Source: CAZWRK01 sp964635875 (lineage in GTDB: Bacteria; Pseudomonadota; Gammaproteobacteria; Burkholderiales; Aquaspirillaceae). From it: a stretch of DNA of 64,000 nucleotides. The stretch spans positions 1-64,000 of the forward strand of contig CAZWRK010000002.1 of assembly GCA_964635875.1 (NCBI GenBank). The letters run 5' to 3'. Below the pieces are notes generated by a model, which ran no database searches, was not told the origin of the DNA, and worked only from the letters and a program-made list of their open reading frames with translations. Positions 26,287 through 37,205 of this stretch are shown in pieces. The translations under genes were made by a program, and so were the position numbers. Every line of letters begins with the position of its first letter. Within the stretch, counting starts at the first letter, position 1.

Positions 26287-29200
26287 CAGTAGTCCTTGCC
26301 CTCGGCCTTGAGCTTGTCCAGGTACTTGTCGATGAAGGCCACCGCCTCGTGGAGATCGGCCACGGTCAGTTCGCCGCGGTCGATTCCTTCGATGAACGCC
26401 TGCGCCGTGAAGTGCTCGCCGTCGGCATCGTTGCGGATCTCGTCCAGGGACGGGGAGCCACCTGCACCGAAGCTGTGGTCGATGTCGGCACGGTCACCAA
26501 GGGCTGCGAGCGCCTCGGCCAGACCCCAGGCGACCTCCATCGCGGACCCCCACTCGTCGTGGGAGTCCCAGTTGTCGATCCAGGCGTCCACCTTGGCGGG
26601 CATCCCCGGAGCCGAACGCGCGCCCCGGACCCGACGGGCGATGCGGCGGCGGCGAGCGGGGACCAGGGAGTTGCGGATGCGACCGGCGCTGCGGGCGCTC
26701 CGCTTGTCCAGCCACGCCTGCTGCTCGGGGGTGAGGTCGCCCCGGAGCGGGATGCCGTCGGGGAAGAGATCCTCGGGGACGCCCGAGTGCGGCCCCCGGC
26801 TGTGGGGCGTGGTCCAGTAGACGTTCTCTTCGAACCAGACAGGCCCCTTGGCGGTCTCCCAGCCCTCCCCCGCGGTCTTGGGGAGGATGGCGACCAGGCC
26901 GTTGCCGAGGTCGATGGTGGCCTGACGACGGCTGACGGAGGGGAGCAGGCCCGTTGCGACCGACAGGAGATCGGCCCCGATGGTGGTGGTGGAACCATCG
27001 CTCCAAGCCACCCGGAAGGCGTCGGTGGCGAATCCCATGTTGGGGGCAGCCTCCACGATGCGACCCTCACGGGCACCATCGGTCACCACGGTCCCAGGGA
27101 TCAGGCTGCGAGGATCGGCGGCGGTGCGACGGGTGGCCTGACGGCGACGGCGGCGGGACTTCTTGGCGAACGGGTTGGAGGGCTTGTCCTCGTCCTCGTC
27201 GTCGTCTTCCTCGTCGGCGGGCTCGGCCTCGGGGTCGTCCTCGGTCTCGCCCTCGTCGCCGGAGGCGAACGGGTTGGTGGAGGGGGCAGCGCCGTCCTCA
27301 GCGGGGGCGGCGGGAGCACCGGCACCGGGAAGGGTCTGCACCTGCTCGGTCTTGGGCACCCGCAGGTCCATCGGCTCGGTGCCGTCCTTGGTCACCGACA
27401 GGAGGACGGTCTCGCCCTCGTCGGCCACGGTGTTCACCGTGAAGGTGGTCACCTTGTCGCCAGCGGCCTCCAGGATCGTGTCGCCCTCGGCCACCTGCTC
27501 CACCGGGGTTCCACCGGCACCACCGGCAGGAGCGGTCTGGGGATCTTGGGCGATGACGGGCTCGGTGGTGGCGTTGGGGTCGTCGGGACGGACGGTGCCA
27601 CCCTGCTCCCCATCGTCCTTCGGGGGCCAGGCGTTCTCGTCGGCGGCGGTGCGACGGGAGGCGGTGAAGCCCCGGTCCTGGAGCACCCGCATCAGCCGAA
27701 GGTAGGTGGTGGTCCGCAGGGGGTGTTCCCCGTACTTCTCGTTCGCCCGCATCAGGTACTTGATCTCAGCGAGGATGTCCTCGCTGGAGAACGCATCCGG
27801 GTCGGTCTGAGGGGAGGGGTCTCCGACACGCGCCCTGGCGGGGCTGTAGTCCGAGCGCCCCGTGGGGATGGCAGCCGTGCGACGGCTGGAGGACTTCCAG
27901 TTGTCGTGGGCTTCGGGGAGATGGATCTCGTAGGAACCGCAGTCGGGACACTGGCGCTTGTTGCCGAGGCCGAAGGTGGTGTTGTCGCCCTTCTTGCCAC
28001 ACCCGTAGCACTCCAACTCGTAGGCCGCTGCGCTACGGCTGGAGGTGCGGGACGAAGCTGCCTGCCGGATCTCTTCGGCCATGTCCAGGACGGTCTGGGA
28101 GAGGCCGGTGGGGTCGGTCCACCCCCTGCCGTTGGAGTAGCCGTCGTGGGACGGGTGGGTCGCCCAGGCGTGCATGTACGCCTCGTAGAGATCCTGTCCG
28201 ATGACGCCCTGGCGGTACCAGTTGTCCACCTCGTCCAGCGTCTTGTTCGCGAGATCCCTCGGGGCGATGGCAGCCGTGCGGNNNNNNNNNNNNNNNNNNN
28301 NNNNNNNNNNNNNNNNNNNNNNNNNNNNNNNNNNNNNNNNNNNNNNNNNNNNNNNNNNNNNNNNNNNNNNNNNNNNNNNNNCACCTCGTCCAGCGTCTTG
28401 TTCGCGAGATCCCTCGGGGCGATGGCAGCCGTGCGGCGGCGTGCCGTGGAGATGGCAGCCATGCGACGGCTGGAGGTGCGGGACGAAGCTGCCTGCCGGA
28501 TCTCTTCGGCCATGTCCAGGACGGTCTGGGAGAGGCCGGTGGGGTCGGTCCACCCCCTGCCGTTGGAGTAGCCGTCGTGGGACGGGTGGGTCGCCCAGGC
28601 GTGCATGTACGCCTCGTAGAGATCCTGTCCGATGACGCCCTGGCGGTACCAGTTGTCCACCTCGTCCAGCGTCTTGTTCGCGAGATCCCTCGGGGCGATG
28701 GCAGCCGTGCGGGACGAGAAGACGCCGCCTCCGTAGGCTTCGTCAGTGGAGCGGACGGGGAACCAGTCCTTCGGTCCCTCCCGGAACCGCTCGGGGAGGA
28801 TGCCGTCCCTGACCCACTCCTGCCACTCGGTCGCCCCAAGCTGCATCCAGACATCCCGACGGAGCGCCCGCCCCTCCGGGGTGTCGTCGTCGGGGATGAT
28901 GCCCGCCGTCTTGGAGCCCACCTTGCGGTAGGCATCGTCCAGGGCCAGGAGGGCGTCCATCGTGGAGAAGACGTGCCCGGCATCTCGGGCGAGCTTCTGG
29001 AGGGCCGTGGCAACGTCCATGCGGTCCAGGGCGTAGGCCACGGTGGTCTCGCGGTGCTCCGACAGGAGGTGGTTGCCGGTGAGGGCGAAGTAGGCGTTGG
29101 TCAGGAGCCGGTGGTCGTCGGCGGTGTAGGCCACCTTGCTGGAGGTCACGCCGTAGAACTGCTCGTAGGAGCCGAGGTCCGAGAAGCGGGGGCCGAAGGC

Positions 29201-30364
29201 GATGGGGGCCACTTCGATGACCCTGCGGCTGCCGTCGGGGAGTCGGACGATGCCGACCTTCGGGGGGTCGCCGCTCATCATGTCCTGCTGGATCTTGGAG
29301 GCCCCAAGCTCCAGGGTGTCGGCCTGCACCTCGGGTGCCCAGCCAGCGGTCTTCGTGGCCTTCTTGAAGTTGGGGAGGCGCTCCCAGCCGAAGCTGGCGC
29401 AGCCCCAGGCCCGGCCACCGATGACGATGATGTCGCCCACCGAGAGGCTCCGGTTGCGATCGGCCCGGTAGGCACGGGCCAGCGGCCCCTCACCGATGTT
29501 GAACTCCTGGAACGCCTGATCGCAGATGTCCTCGTCGGAGGAACTGGCCGGGGCGTCGTAGGAGATGGCCTTGACGTAGTTGAGGTCGTTCACCGAGTCG
29601 GGGCGCAGGCGGAAGCTGCTGTTGTGCCAGGCGCTCACCTCGTCGTACAGCTTGTGGGTCGGGTCGTTGAGGATGCGGTTGACCTCGTTGGAACTCCAGT
29701 CCTTGCCGCCCACGGACTCCGGGGGCTGCAACAGGTAGACCGTGACCTTCTGGGTCTCGGCGGCGGTGCGGCGAGCAGTCGGCCCGTACAGACCCACCGG
29801 GCCACGGATGTTGAAGCCGCCGTTGGGGGTCCGCTCGTAGGTGTAGCGAGACCCTCCATCGTCACCGATCTCTGCCAGCCTGACGTAGCCGGTCGAACCG
29901 GCGAAGAGGCGGTTCGCCATCAGCATGGCGCTCACACCGTTGAGGTCCGCGGTGGAGACATCCACCTCCACCTCGTAGCCCTCGGACTCGTCGTAGAGGT
30001 ACGCCTTCACCGCCTGCTTGCGGGCAGCAGCACGCCGGGCAGCCCGAGGGGCGTTGCGGCGCTGGGCCTCGGCCTGGCGGTGGGCGAAGGCCGTCTGCCA
30101 CTGGTCGTGCATCTGCTCGGGGAGCTTCGCCACCACCGTCATGTAGTCGGGCGAGCCCTCGGGAGCCACGGAGGCGGCGACGGCGTGGATGCGATCCTCC
30201 ATCAGCGCCAGACGGTTGCCGAAGTCCGCGCTGGACTCCGAGGCGAGCATGAAGGCCGTGATCTGCGCTGCGCCGACCGACGCAGCCGACAGAAGCTCAA
30301 GCTCACGGTCGGCACGGTGGTCGGCGCTGGCGCTCTCCCAGAGCCCATCGGTGTAGGTGGTCAC
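26286..30364 (-). CDS. Polyvalent-type protein with YodL-like domain and repeats, interrupted by gap
   Basis: The gene starts at GTG 30364 (TAGGAGAT upstream) and ends at 26286. An N run at 28282 breaks the frame, but removing it with one of the identical 55-bp flanks restores one frame of 1307 residues. Seen in order: an Ala-rich helical N-terminus; a YodL-like domain (about 215-330) ending in RSLSVGDIIVIGG and CASFGW; helical parts; a 92-residue repeat (IAPRDLANKTLDEVDNWY) present at least twice; a CYGCG/CPDCG ribbon; an acidic linker; and a basic C-terminal region. About ten [RK]TA[AG] motifs separate segments. YodL-like domains are known from polyvalent proteins. The copy number of the repeat is not certain. 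Confidence 0.65.
28035..28281. repeat. Unit of 276-bp tandem repeat, left copy
   Basis: This 247-bp block matches 28466-28712. After merging the duplicated gap flanks the period is 276 bp, or 92 codons. The assembly breaks inside this repeat, so more copies are possible. Confidence 0.75.
28227..28436. other. Assembly gap with duplicated 55-bp flanks
   Basis: N run 28282-28381; 28227-28281 and 28382-28436 are identical. It lies within a tandem repeat, which explains why the assembler stopped. Confidence 0.9.
28466..28712. repeat. Unit of 276-bp tandem repeat, right copy
   Basis: Matches 28035-28281. It encodes the segment RTAAIAPRDLANKTLDEV through EEIRQAASSRTSSR. Confidence 0.75.
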
Positions 30365-30375
30365 GTTGGGATCTC

Positions 30376-33300
30376 CTAGATCATCTGGTTGCCGAGGAAG
30401 AGGTCGCCCTCAACGTAGGTGAGCATGGAACCGTCCGGGGCCTGGAGGCACCAGAGGTACGGGGCGTCGATCTGCACGGACTTCCACCCAGCGTCGAAGA
30501 GGGCGTCCATCAGGTCGTCGCCGTCGCCTCCGGCGAAGAAGCCGTCGCCCTGGCTTCCCCCGCCGAAGATCGCGACGACCTCCTGGGCCGACTTCGCCTT
30601 CCGGGCCGCAGCGAGACCGGCATCGACGGACTCCCAGAAGCCATCCAGGCCACCAGCGGTGCGGCGGCGGGCGGTGACGTTCTTGAGGGCGGCGGGGGCG
30701 GTCACCACGTTGCCGTCGGCGTCGATCTTGAACGAGCCGCCCCGGCTGCCGTCCATGTAGTAGATGCTGCCGACGATGGAGCCGTCGGCCTGCTCACGCC
30801 CGGTCTCCCAGAACGCCTGGCCCCGAGGGGTCGAAAAGACGTTCTGCTGGCCGCTCTGCTCCAGGCAGAACTTCACCCAGGCGTCCAGCACCCGACCGGC
30901 TGCCTGCGTGCAGGACCAGCCCGCCGTGCGGCGGGAAGCGAGGGCCTGGGGGTTCATCAGGTAGTCGCCGTCGGGGCCGACCACCGGGATGCTCTTGGAC
31001 GATGCGTAGGCGAGGGCGGCATCGGTGGCCGACTGGAGCGAGCCCCCACGCAGCACGTCCTCCATGTAGGACTCGGAGAGGATCGCCACGGCGTCGTAGT
31101 CGTACTGGGCCATCGGGCTGCGATTGCCACGGCGCACCACCACGCAGGGGACGGGGTACTTGCCGTCCACGATCGCGCTGCCAGCCGTGCGGCGGGAGGC
31201 CGTCGGCTGGGGGTAGCCCGACTCACCACCGGGAGTGGGAACGGAGGCCACGTCGGCAGCGCCCTGGCCGATGGCCGGAGCAGCGCCGTCGGCGGGAAGC
31301 TCCCACGGGGCGAAGGGCTCGGTGATGTCGTCCGCGATGGGCAGCGCCGACTCGGCCTCACCCGACTGGTCCTGCGGATCGGTGCCCGCGGTGTAGGCCC
31401 CCATCTGGGGCACGGCCTTGAGGTTCGGCTCGCGGGCCATGATCTCTTCGGCCTCGGTGCCCCAGACGTGGGTGTAGACGACCACGCCGGTCCTCTCGTC
31501 CCGAAGGGCGTAGGAGGTGTTCGGGTCCAGGGCGGCGAGGCGACGACGTGCATCGACATGGCGGGACTGGAAGATCTCGGTGCCCGTGTCGGCATCGCGG
31601 TGCGACGTGTAGCCGGGATCGTGCTTGACGTGCGGGTAGTTGCCGTAGCCACCGTCGCCGCCGTCGATCAGCGGATGCTGGCCCGAGTTGTCGCAGTAGG
31701 TGTTGCCGCCGCGGTCGTACCAGCCGTCACCGAGGTACTGGATGTCGGAGCCGCAGGTGCCGCAGGTCTCCATCTCGCCGTACTCGGCGGCGGTGCGACG
31801 CGAGGCGGTCCTGCCACTCCACTCGGCATACGCCTTCTCCACGGCCTCCTTGGCGTCATCTGCGCTGTCCAGGCCGTCGCGAGGGCCGAACGGGTCGCCG
31901 TTGGCCCCGTCGAACTGCACGAGCGGGAGGGCGTTGGGGTTCGGGCCGTTGATCTGCCAGAGCCATCCACCGATCACGTTGTAGACCCGGAGTTCACCCT
32001 CGGGGACCTTGGCGACGTACTCCATCGGGATGGTGCCGTTCGGCGTGGTCGCGATGTCACCGTCGTCCGTCACCCAGTTGGGCTCCGAGTGGGTGAGGGT
32101 CCAGTTGGCAGCGGTACGGCGGAAGCCGGTGATGCCCATCTGCTTGCGCTCGGCGTCAGCGTCCGCGTCGTAGAGGGGAAGGGGGGTTCCCCACTCGTCG
32201 GTGATGAACCAGATGCCATCGACATCATCGGTGTTGCCGCAGTTGGAGCAGGTGTCCTCGGGATCACCCTGCCACTCAGCGCCACACCTCATGCACTCCA
32301 CGATCGGCCCCCGGTAGGCGGTGCGGCGGCTGGTCTCCATCGTGAAGCCGCTCTGGTTGTCCACGATGCCGAGGGCGATTTCCTCGGCCTCATCCCGGTC
32401 GGCTGCCTGACCGTGCTTGTTGCGGGGGCCGTTGATCCCGTTGCCGGTCACGCTCCAGGCCCACCAGCCCGGCTCACCCTCACCATCTCGCAGAGCGCGA
32501 ACGTCGATGTCGTAGCCGTCCACGTTGGCCTTGAAGAACTCGGCTCCCGAGGGGGCGACTCCCTGCTGCCAGTTGATGTGGGTGCGAGCGGCCTCCTTGG
32601 AGTCGCTGCCGGGCTTGGCCTCGTGGTCATGGCTGGTGCCGTTGGTGTGGTGCCAGGTGCGGTTGCTCTCGCCCTCGGGGTCGCGGGCGATGGAGTCGCC
32701 ACAGGTGGCGCAGGTCTGGCCGTCGGCGGCGGTGCGGGCCTGGGCGGCTCGCTGGCTGGCGGTGAGGAAGCCCCAGAGGGGGGCGTCGATGGAGCGCATC
32801 CCGGCCTTCACGGCGTCGGTCACGGGCTCGCCCGCACCGGGCATGGGGGTGCGCTCGCCCTCGCCAGCGGCAGCCGACTGGTTCTCGGGGGCCACCTCGG
32901 GGGCGAAGTTGTCGAAGGCCCCGTCGTAGCCCTCCACCGGGACGGTGGGAGGCAAGCCGGTCTCGGCGTAGCCCGCCTGCTCGTTGGCCGGGTAGGGGTT
33001 GATGTCGGCGGCGGTGCGGCGGTTGAGGAACAGGGCGTGGCGCAGGAAGGTGCTGCGGGCCACGTCGATCAGAGGGGCGTGGGCACCGGCCAGGGTGGTG
33101 GCAGCCCCCTCGGCCTGGATGCGGTACTCGTCACGGTCGGCCTTCACCTCGGGGGCGGTCCTGGAGAACCACGCCGAAGCTGCCGCCGTCATGTTGCGCT
33201 GCACCAGGGCCACGTCCGGGTTGCCCGCTGCCTCGTCCAGCCAGTCCGACTCCTTCGTGTGGAAGGCGGCGGTCACCACGGGGGTCAGGGTGTTGCGGAC

Positions 33301-33983
33301 CACGGCACCGCCGAAGTCGATCTCGCGCTCGGCCATGCGAGCCTCGTGGCGAGCCCGCTGGATCTGATCCAGTTGGGCGGCGATCTGGCGCTGGCGGTCC
33401 AGGGTGGCTCCGGGCATCTCGGCCAGGAGCGCGGCCTCGGTCTTGCGGTCCATCGGGGTCTCCTTGCGGGAGAGGCGGCTCTCCCATCCGGGGGTCTCAC
33501 GGGCGTCGTAGGCGGTGCCGGGACGGGTGTAGTGATCGTTGGCCTGCTCGGCTGCCTTCTCGGCGGCACGCTTCGCCGCCTCCAGGGTGGAGGCGTGGCC
33601 GGTGTCAAACAACTCGGGCCACTCGCTGCCCTTGCTGTTGGCCTTCACATCCCAGTCCCAGCCGGTCTTGCCGGGNNNNNNNNNNNNNNNNNNNNNNNNN
33701 NNNNNNNNNNNNNNNNNNNNNNNNNNNNNNNNNNNNNNNNNNNNNNNNNNNNNNNNNNNNNNNNNNNNNNNNNNNCGATCCCGTAGCCGTCGGCCAGCCG
33801 GATGTTGGAGAGGTCGATCGAAGCCGTGCGCTGCTGGGCGATCTGGCGTCGGACCTTCTTGTCGTCGGCAGAGAGCGACGAGCGCCCCGGACCACGGGGA
33901 GCCATCGGCTCTCGGGTCGCCGCCTGATCGAAGCCCTGCCCCTTCTTGGGCTTGGCTCCTTCGACGTGGAATCCGATCTGCAC
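30376..33983 (-). CDS. Large multi-zinc polyvalent-type protein, interrupted by gap
   Basis: The N-terminal part starts at GTG 33983 (MQIGFHVEGAK, with AGGGAGAA upstream). The C-terminal part runs from the 33676-33775 gap to 30376 in a different frame, so the gap length is wrong or two genes are present; one gene is more likely. The long part has several zinc ribbons (CATCG, ECMRCG with CSNCG, CGTCG) and unrecognised domains. About ten motifs of the form RRTA[AGY] act like punctuation between modules. No catalytic domain could be named with confidence. It follows a conserved late-type element. An effector or internal virion protein is inferred. Confidence 0.6.
33676..33775. other. Assembly gap, length unknown
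   Basis: 100 N inside the 30376-33983 gene, with different frames on the two sides and no duplicated flanks. Confidence 0.95.
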
Positions 33984-34017
33984 GGTGAGGTTCTCCCTGT
34001 GGACGAAACGCCTCTTG

Positions 34018-34053
34018 CACTTCTTAGGGAGTGCTCACCCCCGGCAGGACAGG
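34018..34053 (-). promoter_or_regulatory. Conserved late-promoter-like element, copy 3
   Basis: Minus-strand CCTGTCC, 18 bases, CCTAAGAAGTG, just after the stop of the 34072 gene. Here the start codon (33983) is about 33 bases beyond the expected transcript start, with its own ribosome site. Confidence 0.6.
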
Positions 34054-34071
34054 CTCTAGGGCAAGATTTCT

Positions 34072-34647
34072 TCAATCCTGGTGATGCAGGAGAGATCGCC
34101 AGATCCTCCGGGGCATCCCATGACACTGGACCTGACTAGATGTTCTGAACTCCCCAGTGGCCGTGATGTACCCCTGGGACTTTGCCCAGGTGAAGACCGG
34201 GCCGATGGCCCTGGCCTCCCTGGGACGGTCCAGTCCCCGCTCCCACAAGTCATCAGCAGTAATGGTCTCCATGTCTCTGGCTGCATCGACCAAGGCGTCC
34301 CTAGCCCTCTGCCTCCATTCTGGGTCTGCCGCAGCATCGACCCTCATCTGGGCCTCTCTCCCTGCCTCCACGGCTGCACTCGTGCCAGCCACCAGCGAAG
34401 GCTCAACATCATCGCTATCTGGAGCCGACCTACGAGCGATCTCGTTCGCCATCGCCACAAGCTCGGCCCGCTCGCTCTTCTGCTGGGCCTTGGTCTTGCG
34501 GCGGGGCGGTGGCGGGGGCGGCGGGACGTAGGACTCGTTCAGCCAGGGCACGAGGCTCCAGTCCACCATCGCCTCGTGGAACTCGTGCCGGTCGTCCTCG
34601 TTGAGCACGCAGGGGCCATGCTCGGGATGGACGGCGGGGCACCTCAC
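34072..34647 (-). CDS. Hypothetical protein with Cys/His N-terminus
   Basis: A 191-residue protein starting at GTG 34647, overlapping the previous stop as GTGA. The N-terminus (MRCPAVHPEHGPC, then HEFH) can bind zinc and resembles other small phage proteins here. A Pro-rich stretch and a basic helix follow. The C-terminal 75 residues (TITADDLWERGLDRP onward) look like a winged-helix module. DNA binding is plausible but unproven. Confidence 0.55.
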   Translation of the reverse strand: MRCPAVHPEHGPCVLNEDDRHEFHEAMVDWSLVPWLNESYVPPPPPPPRRKTKAQQKSERAELVAMANEIARRSAPDSDDVEPSLVAGTSAAVEAGREAQMRVDAAADPEWRQRARDALVDAARDMETITADDLWERGLDRPREARAIGPVFTWAKSQGYITATGEFRTSSQVQCHGMPRRIWRSLLHHQD

Positions 34648-35300
34648 TCCCCGAGACCTCCGAAGTCATCACCCAGCCGTTCGATGTCCTCGGCCTCCTG
34701 GAGCATGGAGTCGCGCACCTGGGTCATCAACCCGGCGAGGCTGTTGCTCAGGATCATCGGATGGGGCCAGGGGGTGTGAGCCCGTTCGCAGTTCACGACG
34801 TAGGAGTGGAGGGCGTAGAAGCCGAAGACGACCCCCCGCCACACTTCCTCGTCCTGGATGTCCACTCCGATGGTGCGGACAAGCTCGCGGTGGGAGGCCA
34901 CGCTCAGGTCGTGCATCGGCCCCGAAGGAAGGTCATCCGACCGTCCCAGGCCCTCCACCATCTCCAGGTACTCGTTGAAGAACTGGGTCTGGGACTCGTC
35001 GGGGAAGGGCGGTGAATAGCCGCCGAAGTCCTCGTCGTCCCGGTCGAAGTCCTCGTGGTCGCGGTCGGCCCGACCCTCATCCTCGTAGGGGCAGGTGCGG
35101 CCCCCGGCGTGGTAGCGGAGCCAGTGGGTGAAGGTCCGAACGGCGAAGGTCACCTGGAGGTGGTGGAGGGGGATGATCCTCCGGTTGTTCCGGGTCTCCA
35201 CCATGAGGGCCGCACGGATGCCGTTGGCCTCCATGATGGAGTCGATGCCGAGCCAGGTGGCGATGACGATGTAGATCCGCTTGACCAGCTTGAGGATCAC
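34644..35300 (-). CDS. Hypothetical protein
   Basis: A 218-residue protein starting at GTG 35300 in a GTGA overlap. The N-terminus has a hydrophobic helix (RIYIVIATWLGIDSIM), the middle is acidic (DRDHEDFDRDDEDFGG) and the C-terminal half is helical. No family was recognised. It is coupled to a small membrane protein upstream. Confidence 0.55.
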   Translation of the reverse strand: MILKLVKRIYIVIATWLGIDSIMEANGIRAALMVETRNNRRIIPLHHLQVTFAVRTFTHWLRYHAGGRTCPYEDEGRADRDHEDFDRDDEDFGGYSPPFPDESQTQFFNEYLEMVEGLGRSDDLPSGPMHDLSVASHRELVRTIGVDIQDEEVWRGVVFGFYALHSYVVNCERAHTPWPHPMILSNSLAGLMTQVRDSMLQEAEDIERLGDDFGGLGE

Positions 35301-35485
35301 GAGATGTCTCCCAGGGTGACGATGGGCGGGATGAGGACACAGACGCCGATGACCATGATGGCAACGGAGAACGCCGCCGTGACGATCTCTTCGTCTGAGC
35401 GGAAGTAGCGCCAGAGGTAGAAGGAGCGGGTGAGCGATCCCGTGCCGAAGCACAGGAGGATCACCCCGAGGATGGCTGCCCGCAT
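35297..35485 (-). CDS. Small two-helix membrane protein
   Basis: A 62-residue protein with two hydrophobic segments (about 3-20 and 38-58) and a short charged loop between them (YFRSDEE). Start ATG 35485 overlaps the stop of the gene above. The size and topology fit a holin or other small phage membrane protein, but no lysis gene is adjacent, so the function is left open. Confidence 0.6.
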   Translation of the reverse strand: MRAAILGVILLCFGTGSLTRSFYLWRYFRSDEEIVTAAFSVAIMVIGVCVLIPPIVTLGDIS

Positions 35486-36378
35486 CACTTCCGCTTCCTC
35501 GCCTTCGCCTCGTGCTCGGCCATGACCTCTTCGACCGTCTGGCCCCGCTTGTGGGCGAGGGCGGCGGCGAGGTACTCGGCCTGGGGCATGTAGAGGTCGG
35601 TGGCGTAGCCGAAGACCAGCACGTTCTGGAGCATGTCGGTCAGTTGCACCGATGCCGTCCGCTCGGTCTTGATGACTGGACCCTGGCCGGGCTCGCCCGT
35701 GCGGTAGCTGCGCTCGCGGAGCGGCTGACCGTCGGGCTGGGTGATGGCCTTGGCAGCCTTGGCCGCTGCCTTGGCGTCCTTCTCGGCCTGGCGTGCCGCC
35801 TGTTCGGCCTCGGAGTAGCGGGCCAGGCTGGAGGTGCCGTCCCCGAAGCCCTTGTAGGTGGGGGCGGCGGGGAAGCAAACCGTACAGGCCATCTCGCCGT
35901 ACTGGGCCACCATCTCGTCTTCGTCGCAGTCGGCCAGGTCCACCAGCCAGACGTACTGGGTGGTGGGGTAGCAGGTGGAGCAGGCCATGTCCCGATGGAC
36001 GTGGCCGTTCGTGTTGTTCACGAGGAAGTAGCGGTGCCAGTGGCCGTTCGCCGCCCAGGTCTCGTTGAGGGCGTCGATCTCGTCCTTGGCCGCAGCGATG
36101 TCGTGGACGGCATGGGCGTACTTGGCCTTGGCCTCAGCGATGGCCCGCTGCTCCCAGGTGGGGACCGGAGCTTCGAACTCCAGCACCTCTTCCGTCGTCA
36201 TCTTCCAGGGGCCGGAGAACCGGGCCTGCCGGGTGTCACCGACAGCGCCGTGCAGTTCGTCCAGCGCCCGATCCTTGCGCTGCTCTGCCCTGGCCCTCTC
36301 TTCGAAGACCTCGGCCAGCCGGGTGTCGGTCTCAACGGCGATCTGCCGTCGATCCGTGGTGGTGGGGGTGTCGCTCAC
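35485..36378 (-). CDS. Zinc-binding hypothetical protein conserved-type in actinobacteriophages
   Basis: A 297-residue protein starting at GTG 36378, with its -10 box ending seven bases upstream, so probably leaderless. A helical N-terminus leads to a zinc-type segment (HVHRDMACSTC, then MACTVCFPAA) about 130-180, a layout I associate with widespread actinobacteriophage proteins. A helical linker, an ERTASVQLTD motif near 240 and a basic C-terminus follow. Function unknown. Confidence 0.6.
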   Translation of the reverse strand: MSDTPTTTDRRQIAVETDTRLAEVFEERARAEQRKDRALDELHGAVGDTRQARFSGPWKMTTEEVLEFEAPVPTWEQRAIAEAKAKYAHAVHDIAAAKDEIDALNETWAANGHWHRYFLVNNTNGHVHRDMACSTCYPTTQYVWLVDLADCDEDEMVAQYGEMACTVCFPAAPTYKGFGDGTSSLARYSEAEQAARQAEKDAKAAAKAAKAITQPDGQPLRERSYRTGEPGQGPVIKTERTASVQLTDMLQNVLVFGYATDLYMPQAEYLAAALAHKRGQTVEEVMAEHEAKARKRK

Positions 36379-36384
36379 GCCATG

Positions 36385-36414
36385 AGCTTAGGCCAGGACT
36401 GGCGGATCGTGCAA
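36385..36414 (-). promoter_or_regulatory. Sigma70-like promoter, leaderless GTG start
   Basis: Minus-strand TTGCAC, 18-base spacer, TAAGCT, six bases, then GTG 36378. It shares GGATGCTTGCACG and a spacer CCGCCAG with the promoter at 15958-15986. Confidence 0.55.
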
Positions 36415-36431
36415 GCATCCTTGGGAGGGTG

Positions 36432-37157
36432 CTAGGTGCGATCCACCACCTCGGGAGAGACCGTGAACCCACGTCCCTCCAGCGCCGAGATGACGGCCTC
36501 GGTGAGTCCGTGGGCGCTGAACGTGTTGATCCCGGCGCTGATGGTCTCTTCCAAGACCTCCTGCCACGAGATCTGGGAGTCGCGCCTCTCGCACACCTGG
36601 CAGATCTTGAGGTTGAAGAAGTCGATGGCCTGCTCGTCCACGCCCATCGTGTCTGCCTCGGAGGGAACCCTCGGGCACCCATCTCGGGTGTGGAAGACGT
36701 TGGGGCGTCCACGGGTGGGCTTCACCATGAAGCGGTAGGGACTCTCCATCCCGGCGATCACGGCCCGGTCTGCCTCGGGGACTTCGATGGGGATGTCCGG
36801 GGCTGCGATGGGAACCCCGGCGACGGAGGCCCCCACGGGGGGAGGCGATCCGAGGCGCTCGGGCTCGGGCTGGCCGGGGTGGGCGAAGGGCTCCGGCTGC
36901 ACATGCGGCGGTGCCAGGTGGGAGAGGGCCATCTCACCCTCGGTCGGAGCCTCCTGCATCTGGGACACGACCGTCCCCTGCCGCTCGGGGAAGACATACG
37001 CCTTCACGCCGTTGTCGTGGCGCAGGACCGTCAGGCGGATCATCTCGCCATCGGGGGTGGAGACCCGGTCTCCAGACTCCACGGTGGCGTCGAAGTCCTC
37101 CCCGTCCTGGTGGACGCGGATGAGAGTGACACCCGCAAGGGGGTCGTACTGGGACAT
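36432..37157 (-). CDS. Hypothetical protein
   Basis: A 241-residue protein starting MSQYDPLAG at ATG 37157, placed about where transcription from the upstream promoter should begin. The N-terminal 60 residues look like a small beta barrel, a Pro-rich linker follows, and the C-terminal part has a Cys/His group (FHTRDGC, then ICQVCERRD). No family was recognised. Confidence 0.6.
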   Translation of the reverse strand: MSQYDPLAGVTLIRVHQDGEDFDATVESGDRVSTPDGEMIRLTVLRHDNGVKAYVFPERQGTVVSQMQEAPTEGEMALSHLAPPHVQPEPFAHPGQPEPERLGSPPPVGASVAGVPIAAPDIPIEVPEADRAVIAGMESPYRFMVKPTRGRPNVFHTRDGCPRVPSEADTMGVDEQAIDFFNLKICQVCERRDSQISWQEVLEETISAGINTFSAHGLTEAVISALEGRGFTVSPEVVDRT

Positions 37158-37163
37158 CGCCCC

Positions 37164-37192
37164 AGTATTGCCCCCACAAGGCTGCCTGTCAA
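37164..37192 (-). promoter_or_regulatory. Sigma70-like promoter, leaderless ATG start
   Basis: Minus-strand TTGACA, 17-base spacer, AATACT, then six bases to ATG 37157. It has the best -35 box of this promoter set. Confidence 0.6.
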
Positions 37193-37205
37193 AGATGCCA
37201 GCGGC

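Noticed and set aside
35297..35485. Holin call for the two-helix membrane protein
   Set aside because: Size and topology fit, but no endolysin is adjacent and many phage membrane proteins look alike, so only the membrane description is kept.
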